Shown: one piece after another, positions 1-5,358 of the stretch
Numbering within the stretch: the first letter of the stretch is position 1
How the letters are laid out: each line of letters begins with the position of its first letter
Source of the DNA: Armatimonadota bacterium
GTDB taxonomy: Bacteria > Armatimonadota > UBA5829
Reading direction: 5' to 3'
DNA: 9,289 nucleotides
NCBI GenBank assembly: GCA_026415535.1
Contig: JAOAGX010000071.1
Coordinates: forward strand, 1 to 9,289
Program-made: the position numbers and the translations under genes
The notes under the pieces: generated by a model
What the model was told of the DNA's origin: nothing
Seen by the model: only the letters and a program-made list of their open reading frames with translations
Database searches by the model: none

Positions 1-1065
1 GCCGAGGAGTACTACAATCAGCGCGTCAGGGCTGTGCGGATGTGGACAACGTTCTTCCCGACGGTGGAAATGATCGTTACAGCCGGACAGGTAGCGATTT
101 GGATTGTGGGGCCTCTTCTGATTCTCGCGGGAAAGGCAACCGTAGGTACGATGGTTATATTCATTTGGTACGCAAATATGATGTATCAGCCGGTTGGAAG
201 CCTAACTCGCATTCAGGATACTATTCAGCGTTCCCTTGCTGCTGCGGAGCGTATATTCGAGATCATCGACGAGGAGCCTGTTATCAATGATATGCCGGAC
301 GCGATCGAGATGCCGCGCAACCAAGGTTGGGTCGAAATCGACCACGTGGACTTTCGCTACGATGAGGGAGAGGAAGTCCTGCGCGATGTGTGCATAAAAG
401 CGGAACCGGGCCAGATCGTGGCACTAGTGGGCCGATCTGGCGCCGGCAAAACGTCTATTGTCAATCTTATACCGCGTTTCTACGATCCGACGGCGGGTAG
501 GGTCCTGATCGACGGCTTCGACGTGCGATACGTCAAGCAAAATTCGCTCAGAAGACAGATCGCGATGGTTCTGCAGGACACGTTTCTCTTCAACGGCACT
601 GTACGCGACAATATCCGCTATGGCAGGCTCGATGCGACCGACGAGGAGATCGTCGCAGCCGCGAAAGCCGCCAACGCTCACGAATTTATCGAAGCTTTGC
701 CGAACGGTTACGACACCGAAATAGGCGAACGTGGCGTCAAGCTTTCAGGCGGACAGAAGCAGCGGGTTGCTATTGCTCGCGCAATTCTTTCCGACCCGCG
801 TATACTAATTCTTGACGAAGCCACCTCGTCGGTCGACTCAGAAAGCGAGTATCTTATTCACCGCGCTATGGATCGCCTCATGGAGGGTCGCACAACCTTT
901 GTCATCGCGCACCGACTTTCAACCGTAAAGCATGCCGATCAGATCATCTGCCTGGAGTTTGGCCGGGTGACCGAGGTTGGCGACCACAAGTCACTCCTTG
1001 CTCGGAACGGCACTTACTCTCAAATGTACGAGATGCAGTTCCGGTTGGACGATGAGCTGTGCTAG
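1..1065 (+). CDS. ABC exporter, fused permease/ATP-binding protein (C-terminal part; 5' end outside window)
   Basis: The reading frame is open from base 1, so the gene begins upstream; the GTG at 34 is internal. About the first 65 residues hold the end of the transmembrane domain, with hydrophobic segments near bases 60-140 and 140-200. The rest is a complete nucleotide-binding domain: Walker A GRSGAGKTS (about 430-456), signature LSGGQKQR (742-765), Walker B ILILDEA (802-822) and the switch histidine in IAHRLST (codon 910-912). The order permease then ATPase, and the TFLFNGTVRDNI stretch after the Q-loop, are typical of homodimeric or heterodimeric MsbA/BmrA-type exporters, which use ATP to move lipids, drugs or peptides across the inner membrane. 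The substrate cannot be told from this part. The stop TAG is 5 bases from the stop of the convergent superoxide dismutase gene, so no separate terminator fits between them. Confidence 0.95.
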   Translation, partial: AEEYYNQRVRAVRMWTTFFPTVEMIVTAGQVAIWIVGPLLILAGKATVGTMVIFIWYANMMYQPVGSLTRIQDTIQRSLAAAERIFEIIDEEPVINDMPDAIEMPRNQGWVEIDHVDFRYDEGEEVLRDVCIKAEPGQIVALVGRSGAGKTSIVNLIPRFYDPTAGRVLIDGFDVRYVKQNSLRRQIAMVLQDTFLFNGTVRDNIRYGRLDATDEEIVAAAKAANAHEFIEALPNGYDTEIGERGVKLSGGQKQRVAIARAILSDPRILILDEATSSVDSESEYLIHRAMDRLMEGRTTFVIAHRLSTVKHADQIICLEFGRVTEVGDHKSLLARNGTYSQMYEMQFRLDDELC

Positions 1066-1070
1066 CTGGT

Positions 1071-1754
1071 TTAGCTCTCCAGTCTTCTTGCTACGTCTGG
1101 CCAGTTGACAAGATTCCACCACGCCTCTACCCATTCGGCGCGCCTGTTTTGATACTTGAGATAATAGGCGTGCTCCCATACGTCGATAATCAATAGGGGC
1201 GTGAGGCCCATTACAGTTTGCTTCTGGTGGTTCTCAATATTTACGATATAAAGTCTCTTGAACTGAGGGCTCCAGCCCAGCAGCGTCCACCCGCTTCCCT
1301 CGACTGCAGCTGCGGCCGCGCTGAACTGCTTCTTAAATGCGTCGAAGCTGCCGAAGTCGGCCTTTATCTGGTCGGCAAGTTTGCCTGTTGGTTCGCCGCC
1401 AGCATTCGGGGCCATATTTTCCCAAAACAATGTGTGCAAGGCATTGCCCGAAGCGTGAAACGCAAGCTGCCTCTCCCAGTGCTGTATGAGGCTAAAGTCT
1501 CCAGACTCTCGCGCAGCTGCAAGCATCTCTTCAGCCTTGTTCTGCCCGGTCACGTAGGCTGCATGATGCTTGTCGTGATGGAGACGGACAGTCTGCTCGT
1601 CGTAGTATGGTTCGAGAGCGTTGTAAGCGTAAGGAAGAGGTGGTAATTCGTGAGCCATTTTGTTCTCTCCTTTTGACTTGATGTTTTTTATTTGGGTTGG
1701 CAGCCCGGCAGCTACTGCCGCAACGGAAACTAGGAACTCTCTTCGTGTGATCAA
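1071..1754 (-). CDS. Superoxide dismutase, Fe/Mn family, with possible Tat leader
   Basis: Converts superoxide to oxygen and hydrogen peroxide. Numbered from the internal Met (195-aa form), the metal ligands are all present: H27 (in LHHDKHH), H75 (HTLFW), D159 and H163 (DVWEHAYY), with active-site Tyr35. At the position of the water-holding Gln of E. coli MnSOD there is His144 (ENHQKQ), as in mycobacterial and archaeal enzymes; position 71 is Gly rather than the Gln of E. coli FeSOD. The metal is therefore not predictable. Two starts are credible. The long form (TTG at 1754, 227 aa) has GAGGAG 10 bases upstream and begins MITRREFLVSVAAVAAGLP, a good twin-arginine export signal. The short form starts at ATG 1658 with AAGGAGAG 6 bases upstream and has the family's usual cytosolic length. 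It lies downstream of, and on the same strand as, the CoADR-rhodanese gene. The family is certain; the start is not. Confidence 0.95.
   Translation of the reverse strand: MITRREFLVSVAAVAAGLPTQIKNIKSKGENKMAHELPPLPYAYNALEPYYDEQTVRLHHDKHHAAYVTGQNKAEEMLAAARESGDFSLIQHWERQLAFHASGNALHTLFWENMAPNAGGEPTGKLADQIKADFGSFDAFKKQFSAAAAAVEGSGWTLLGWSPQFKRLYIVNIENHQKQTVMGLTPLLIIDVWEHAYYLKYQNRRAEWVEAWWNLVNWPDVARRLES
1665..1672 (-). promoter_or_regulatory. Internal Shine-Dalgarno for the short superoxide dismutase form
   Basis: On the minus strand AAGGAGAG lies 6 bases before the ATG at 1658, inside the long reading frame. This is a better ribosome site than the GAGGAG (1765-1770), which is 10 bases before the TTG at 1754. 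Its position directly before the start of the conserved enzyme domain (MAHELPPLPY) supports translation of a leaderless cytosolic enzyme, either instead of or in addition to the long form. Confidence 0.6.
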
Positions 1755-1921
1755 TGCCGGTCAACTCCTCTTCAGGCTTGATTCTGCGTGAGCCTGCGCC
1801 GTTATGTTACCCGCTTATTGGCCTGTTAAACCGCTGAGTCTGTTTAAATTTCCAGCTTCCTCATTTGACGGTGTATTGATACTTGCCGGGCTAGATCGGG
1901 TGCGCTCTATAAGCAGGCAGG
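1755..1921 (-). other. Spacer between CoADR-rhodanese and superoxide dismutase genes
   Basis: This 167-base gap between two co-directional genes could simply be read through. It holds the GAGGAG ribosome site for the long dismutase form. A perfect inverted repeat TTAAAC (1826-1831) / GTTTAA (1842-1847) with a 10-base gap is present. A weak possible minus-strand promoter overlaps it (TTTAAC at 1825-1830, TAACAT at 1804-1809), but the 15-base spacing is short. No strong terminator hairpin with a T-run was seen. Confidence 0.3.
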
Positions 1922-3610
1922 TCAAGTTTCCAGAGGGTAGGGCCAAGCTGCCAGGCCGCCTTCCATAAACGCTACTTTCGTGAACCCTTCGCCTTCTAGT
2001 ATCCTCTGTGCCTCCCAACCGCGCAGGCTGACCTTGCAGAATGTGATAATTTCCTTGTCGCGAGGCAATTCTGCGGCGCGCTCGCGGAGTTTCCCAAGCG
2101 GGATGTGCACAACGCGCTTATCCCTTAAGGCCATTTCCTCGAACTCTCTCAGTGTTCGAACGTCCAGCAGCACGAAGTCATCACCCACGTCAATTCGCCG
2201 TTTGACTTCGACGGGACTATAAGACTTTGCAAGCCCTACCAGCTTGTTGTCAATTACGTTGGCGGCATGCTGGAGAATGTCCACGGCCGAGGAATAAGGC
2301 GGTGCGTAGCCCAAGTCCAGGCTCGAAAGGTCCCTGACGTTTGCTCCGAACGAAATCGCTGTTGCTGCCACGTCGATCCGTTTAACCACGTCACCTGGCC
2401 CTACTGCTTGTAGGCCTAGCACCCTACCCGTTTCGGCTTGCGCAACTAGCTTTAGGATCACGGGTTTAACTGTCGGATAATAGTGGGCGCGGTCAGGTCC
2501 CGGCACCAAAGCCGTCACGTACGGGATACCCTGCTTCTTGCAGTCCGACTCCGACAGTCCAACCCGTCCCACGTTGAAGTTAAACGCCTTGAACACAACC
2601 GTCCCCAAAACTCCTTCGAATCTCGACGAACCTCCCGTCACGTTGTCCCCGATTACCCGACCATGCCTGTTGGCCGTTGATCCTAGCGGGACATATATAG
2701 GACGGCCGGTAATCCGGTTGACGTTCTCCACACAATCGCCGCCGGCATAGATAGATGGATCCGAAGTCTGCAGGAACTCATTGACTTTGATCGCGCCGGT
2801 TTCGCCGATCTCAAGCCCTGCATCTATAGCGAGCTTGACGTTGGGCTTGACGCCAATCGCAACCAGGACGAGCTGGGCGCTCACACGGCCCTTGTCGGTG
2901 ATTACTGCACTCACCGTGTCGTCGTCGCCCTCAATCGACTCGACGCGCGTTCCGGTCATCACTGTTACGCCCTTTGAAATGATGTGCTTTTCGAGATGAG
3001 CCGCTACCTCGGGGTCGAGCAGGGCCGGAACTACGCTTGGTAACATCTCGATGACCGTCACGCACAAGCCGTTTGTGACTAGCGCTTCCGCAACCTCCAT
3101 CCCGATCAGCCCAGCTCCTATAATCGCTGCTTCTTTGCATCCGTCGGCGACCGCCCTTTTGATGCCTTCCGCATCGTAAGGGTGACTGAGTCGGAAGACA
3201 CCCTTTAGGTTTGCACCCGGAAACGGCGGCACAACCGCGTCCGCACCGGTTGCGAGCACCAATTTGTCGTAGGGGACTTCGTTTTTCTCTCCTGTCTCGA
3301 TCGAGACTATCTCGACTACCTTGCGGTTACGATCAATACTCTCTGCTAACGTTCGGCTCATCACATTGACCGCCTTCACGCTCTTGAAAAAAGCTGCGTC
3401 GCGTAGTCCGCCAGCAGAAGTCATCATCAGTTCGTCGGCAGTCTCGATCTCACCCTGAATGTAATAAGGCATCCCACACCCAGCGTATGAAAGCAGCTCA
3501 CCGCGCTCGATAATGGTGATCTCGGCATTCGGATCGCGGCGTCTGGCCCTAGCTGCAGCCTTGGGTCCGCAGGCGACTCCTCCGATAACAACTATTCGAT
3601 TTGGTTCCAT
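1922..3610 (-). CDS. CoA-disulfide / CoA-persulfide reductase with C-terminal rhodanese domain (CoADR-Rhd)
   Basis: This is an FAD- and NAD(P)H-dependent flavoprotein fused to a sulfurtransferase. Enzymes of this architecture reduce CoA disulfide or CoA persulfide/polysulfide and handle reactive sulfur in the cytosol. In the 562-residue form, the FAD-binding GGVACGPKAAARARR is at about 10-24, the single redox Cys is C45 in SYAGCGMPYY (the CoADR motif, not the CxxxxC of glutathione reductase), the NAD(P)H fold GAGLIGMEVAE is at 165-175, the second FAD motif YAGGDC is at 288-293, and the CoADR-type YAPPYS is at 435-440. The rhodanese domain (about 466-560) has its catalytic Cys at C525 in the loop CKVSLRG. 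An extra Cys (C14) sits in the FAD loop, where Ala is common. The start is set at ATG 3610 with AGGG 6 bases upstream. The upstream in-frame ATG at 3634 overlaps an operator-like palindrome and has no spaced ribosome site. The gene is probably controlled by a CsoR-family regulator. Confidence 0.93.
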   Translation of the reverse strand: MEPNRIVVIGGVACGPKAAARARRRDPNAEITIIERGELLSYAGCGMPYYIQGEIETADELMMTSAGGLRDAAFFKSVKAVNVMSRTLAESIDRNRKVVEIVSIETGEKNEVPYDKLVLATGADAVVPPFPGANLKGVFRLSHPYDAEGIKRAVADGCKEAAIIGAGLIGMEVAEALVTNGLCVTVIEMLPSVVPALLDPEVAAHLEKHIISKGVTVMTGTRVESIEGDDDTVSAVITDKGRVSAQLVLVAIGVKPNVKLAIDAGLEIGETGAIKVNEFLQTSDPSIYAGGDCVENVNRITGRPIYVPLGSTANRHGRVIGDNVTGGSSRFEGVLGTVVFKAFNFNVGRVGLSESDCKKQGIPYVTALVPGPDRAHYYPTVKPVILKLVAQAETGRVLGLQAVGPGDVVKRIDVAATAISFGANVRDLSSLDLGYAPPYSSAVDILQHAANVIDNKLVGLAKSYSPVEVKRRIDVGDDFVLLDVRTLREFEEMALRDKRVVHIPLGKLRERAAELPRDKEIITFCKVSLRGWEAQRILEGEGFTKVAFMEGGLAAWPYPLET

Positions 3611-3631
3611 CTGTTGCCCTCGCGTATATGT

Positions 3632-3649
3632 CATACCCTAATGGGTATG
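3632..3649. promoter_or_regulatory. CsoR/CstR-type operator palindrome
   Basis: CATACCC-TAAT-GGGTATG is a perfect 7-base inverted repeat with a 4-base centre. It fits the ATACCC-N4-GGGTAT form known for operators of the CsoR family of repressors, which includes copper sensors and the persulfide sensor CstR. It begins 9 bases downstream of the -10 box, at about +3 to +20 of the predicted transcript, and lies before the CoADR-rhodanese ATG at 3610. CoADR-rhodanese enzymes are known members of CstR regulons, so sulfide/persulfide induction is the natural inference. No regulator gene lies in the window. Confidence 0.7.
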
Positions 3650-3658
3650 ATGAAGCTC

Positions 3659-3667
3659 ATTATAACA
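3659..3667 (-). promoter_or_regulatory. Extended -10 promoter of the CoADR-rhodanese gene
   Basis: The minus strand reads TGT-TATAAT: a perfect -10 hexamer with the TGn extension. No good -35 hexamer is found 16-18 bases upstream, which extended -10 promoters tolerate. Predicted transcription starts near 3652, just ahead of the palindrome, so a bound repressor would cover the start site. Confidence 0.65.
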
Positions 3668-3784
3668 TTCAGCCGATCTTGGGTTGTTGAGATGAGCGCG
3701 TTTTTGGGCAACTCTATTCCTACTGAATAGTGTTGAATTGCCGAAAAGGCCGGGTTTGGTCGTTGCAAAAAAATCTGAAGCCAT

Positions 3785-3864
3785 GTCACCCCAAGCGCAG
3801 CGAATAACAACGAGATTCTTCGCTTCGCTCAGAATGACGTGTTGTCGCTCAGAATGACGTGTTG
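3785..3864 (-). repeat. Dispersed intergenic repeat, copy A, with internal 20-bp tandem duplication
   Basis: Read on the minus strand, the core is GTCATTCTGAGCGAAGCGAA followed by GAATCTCG and a GGGGTGAC end (3785-3838). Related copies are seen at 5194-5260, 5120-5154 and 6861-6907. Over the first 35 bases this copy matches 5194 onward at 31 positions and 5120-5154 at 28. The ATTCT...AGAAT ends of the core make it partly self-complementary. At the outer end a 20-base unit is perfectly duplicated in tandem (3825-3844 and 3845-3864). No coding sequence is supported in it. Confidence 0.75.
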
Positions 3865-3874
3865 GTGCCGGAAT

Positions 3875-3891
3875 GCGTGGGGACCCCGCGC
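3875..3891. other. GC-rich short hairpin upstream of MarC gene
   Basis: GCGTGG (3875-3880) can pair with CCGCGC (3886-3891) around a 5-base loop, with one G-T wobble. It sits between repeat copy A and the MarC start and may be the outer part of the repeat. It is not followed by a T-run on either strand, so it is not a standard terminator. Confidence 0.3.
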
Positions 3892-3951
3892 AAATGCATC
3901 GGAGTAGAAGGTGTTTCTAAACCATTCAACGAACCCGACTACTGACCCGCT

Positions 3952-4563
3952 ATGGAAATACCTGCGGTTGTTGGAAAGTTCGCAACGGTTGTTACGGGTC
4001 TGGTGATCGTTCTCGACCCGCTGGCCATCGTGCCGGTTATGGCCGGGCTTACGGCCGGTCGAGACGCCAGGGAGTGGCGTCGGCTTGTTTATCGGGTTAT
4101 TGCCGGCGCGACCGTGCTGTTATTGTTCTTTACGGTTACCGGCACTTGGGTTCTGCGTCTTTTCGGTGTAACACTAAATGATTTGCGCATTGGCGGAGGC
4201 CTTCTCCTCTTGCTTGTTGCACTAAGGATGGTGGTCGAGGGGCGAATGGGGGCTAGCAAGGAAGAAGACGAAAGAGCAGCCATTGTGCCGTTGATATCGC
4301 CTCTATTGGTAGGGCCAGGAGCGATCACGGCCGCTGTAGTCCTGGCTGCGATACACGGCGTCTGGTTCACCGCGTTGGCGGCTTTGGTGTCTATGTTGAT
4401 CTGCCTAGTGCTTTTCCTTTCGACCAGGGTCGTTCAGCGAGTGCTAGGGGAGTCGGGCACTAATCTAGTAACCCGGGTTATGGGTATATTGGTTGCCACT
4501 ATTGCGGTCAGCTACATCCGGGACGGCATTTTTTCAAGCCTCAAAGGGTTTAGCAGACTGTGA
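3952..4563 (+). CDS. MarC family integral membrane protein
   Basis: A 203-residue hydrophobic protein of normal family length, with about six membrane segments (near residues 6-30, 46-66, 77-95, 112-134, 138-160 and 172-189). Family marks are the early LDPLAIVP (21-28), RIGGGLLLL (79-87) and PLISPLLVGPGAIT (113-126), the strongly conserved loop of MarC/UPF0056 proteins. It acts in the inner membrane. The molecular role of the family is not established; despite the name, MarC itself was shown not to be needed for multiple antibiotic resistance in E. coli. No clear Shine-Dalgarno precedes the ATG; TACTGA ends 6 bases before it but is a poor -10. The stop codon overlaps a possible GTG start of the next gene (GTGA at 4560-4563), suggesting one transcript. 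Confidence 0.92.
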   Translation: MEIPAVVGKFATVVTGLVIVLDPLAIVPVMAGLTAGRDAREWRRLVYRVIAGATVLLLFFTVTGTWVLRLFGVTLNDLRIGGGLLLLLVALRMVVEGRMGASKEEDERAAIVPLISPLLVGPGAITAAVVLAAIHGVWFTALAALVSMLICLVLFLSTRVVQRVLGESGTNLVTRVMGILVATIAVSYIRDGIFSSLKGFSRL

Positions 4564-5048
4564 CGATGGCCGAAGCGAGCTTTTTCAAGGGGAACCAAGC
4601 TTTTCCGCGTAGATGTGTTTCAGAAATGTCCACCTCATCTTTCAAAAACCGCATCTCGCTGATTCTAGACACGAACGTATTCGTTGCTGCTAATTGGGCT
4701 CCTAGCAGTGCCTCAGCTCGTCTAATCAGGGCTTGTAAAGAAGGCCTTGCGCAGGCTCATTATTCGTCGGAGGTGCGGCGCGAGATCGAGCGAGTGTTGA
4801 GCACGATCAAGGTGCGCGAGTCGTTTCGAAGGTCGCTCGAAGATTTTTGGCGGCAAGCGAGCGAAGTATTGAGCAAGCCGGTGGATGTTCAAACTGAGGA
4901 TCCTGAAGATCAGAAGTTCTTGGAAGCGGCGTTGGGAGGTGAAACAGACTTTCTGGTGACCAACGACGATCACCTGCTCAGGATAGGATACGTTGGCAGG
5001 ACTGAAATCGTTACGCCGAAGTCGGCGCTAAAGTTGTTAGGGCTGTGA
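4560..5048 (+). CDS. PIN-domain protein, putative toxin-type ribonuclease (COG1569-like)
   Basis: PIN domains are Mg2+-dependent ribonucleases; many are toxins of toxin-antitoxin pairs. In the 162-aa form the acidic site is intact: D37 in LILDTNVF, E71/E75 in SSEVRREIE, D117 in EDPEDQKF, and D136 in FLVTNDDHLL. The order and the TNDDHLL end fit the 'PIN family toxin component' group of about 140 residues. Three starts are possible: GTG 4560 (overlapping the MarC stop), ATG 4566 and ATG 4626. The last gives 140 residues and places the domain at the very N-terminus, as is usual, but has no strong ribosome site. The GTG would allow translational coupling to MarC. No small antitoxin gene is found beside it, so a role as a free-standing nuclease or a cross-acting toxin is open. 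Confidence 0.85.
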   Translation: MTMAEASFFKGNQAFPRRCVSEMSTSSFKNRISLILDTNVFVAANWAPSSASARLIRACKEGLAQAHYSSEVRREIERVLSTIKVRESFRRSLEDFWRQASEVLSKPVDVQTEDPEDQKFLEAALGGETDFLVTNDDHLLRIGYVGRTEIVTPKSALKLLGL

Positions 5049-5119
5049 ACTTTACGCGGAATACGTTGGCGTTTTGAGTGGGGCGAGTAATCGAAAAGAA
5101 GAATTAGTTATCTTGCCGT

Positions 5120-5154
5120 GTCATTATAAGCGCAGCGAGTAGTCTCATTGTTAT
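5120..5154 (+). repeat. Dispersed intergenic repeat, degenerate copy
   Basis: GTCATTATAAGCGCAGCGAG and the following TAGTCTCATTGTTAT match the core of the copy at 3785-3838 (read in reverse complement) at 28 of 35 positions, counted by eye, including the shared end TTGTTAT. It looks like an older, decayed member of the family. Confidence 0.5.
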
Positions 5155-5193
5155 AGGCTGGCGTTGCTGTGGCTTGTAGCCCGGCGCCAAAGT

Positions 5194-5260
5194 ATCATTC
5201 TCAGCGAAGCGAAGAATCTCGTCGCTATTTAGGGATCCTTCATTGTGCTCAAGGTGACGG
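5194..5260 (+). repeat. Dispersed intergenic repeat, copy B
   Basis: The core TCATTCTCAGCGAAGCGAAG followed by AATCTCGTCG matches the reverse complement of the copy at 3785-3838 at 31 of 35 positions. It then carries AGGGATCCTTC before a GTGCTCAAGGTGAC end that corresponds to the GGGGTGAC end of copy A, so the middles differ in length. It is non-coding, upstream of the DUF2961 gene. Confidence 0.7.
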
Positions 5261-5344
5261 GAGCACCCTTCACAATGGGCGCGGTTGGGATGGCACTTGG
5301 GTCGGGGGGATTATAAACACCGGCAGATCTAAGGATGCCGAGAT

Positions 5345-5351
5345 AAGGAGG
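5345..5351 (+). promoter_or_regulatory. Strong Shine-Dalgarno fixing a TTG start
   Basis: AAGGAGG, a near-perfect anti-16S match, is followed by 7 bases and then TTG at 5359. It decides the TTG start of the DUF2961 gene, which also gives a clean signal peptide. Confidence 0.85.
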
Positions 5352-5358
5352 AGTCACT

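Larger units (their letters stand above)
5049..5358. other. Intergenic region with repeat copies and the leader of the DUF2961 gene
   Basis: This 310-base gap contains a degenerate repeat copy (5120-5154), a fuller copy (5194-5260) and a 98-base tail leading to the next gene. The tail has TATAAA at 5312-5317 without a matching -35 at 16-18 bases, so it is only a weak promoter candidate. It also has a small inverted repeat CGGCA/TGCCG (5321-5325/5336-5340) just before the ribosome site. No protein gene or terminator is supported. Confidence 0.5.

Noticed and set aside
1218..1646. 142-codon plus-strand open frame
   Set aside because: It is antisense to the conserved superoxide dismutase domain, has no recognisable motif, and reflects codon structure of the real gene.
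3611..3634. Start of the CoADR-rhodanese protein at ATG 3634
   Set aside because: The codon is part of the operator palindrome, has no properly spaced ribosome site, and adds eight residues before the normal family N-terminus.
5049..5080. Possible terminator after the PIN gene (ACGC...GCGTTTT)
   Set aside because: Only a 4-bp stem with a long loop; too weak to call.
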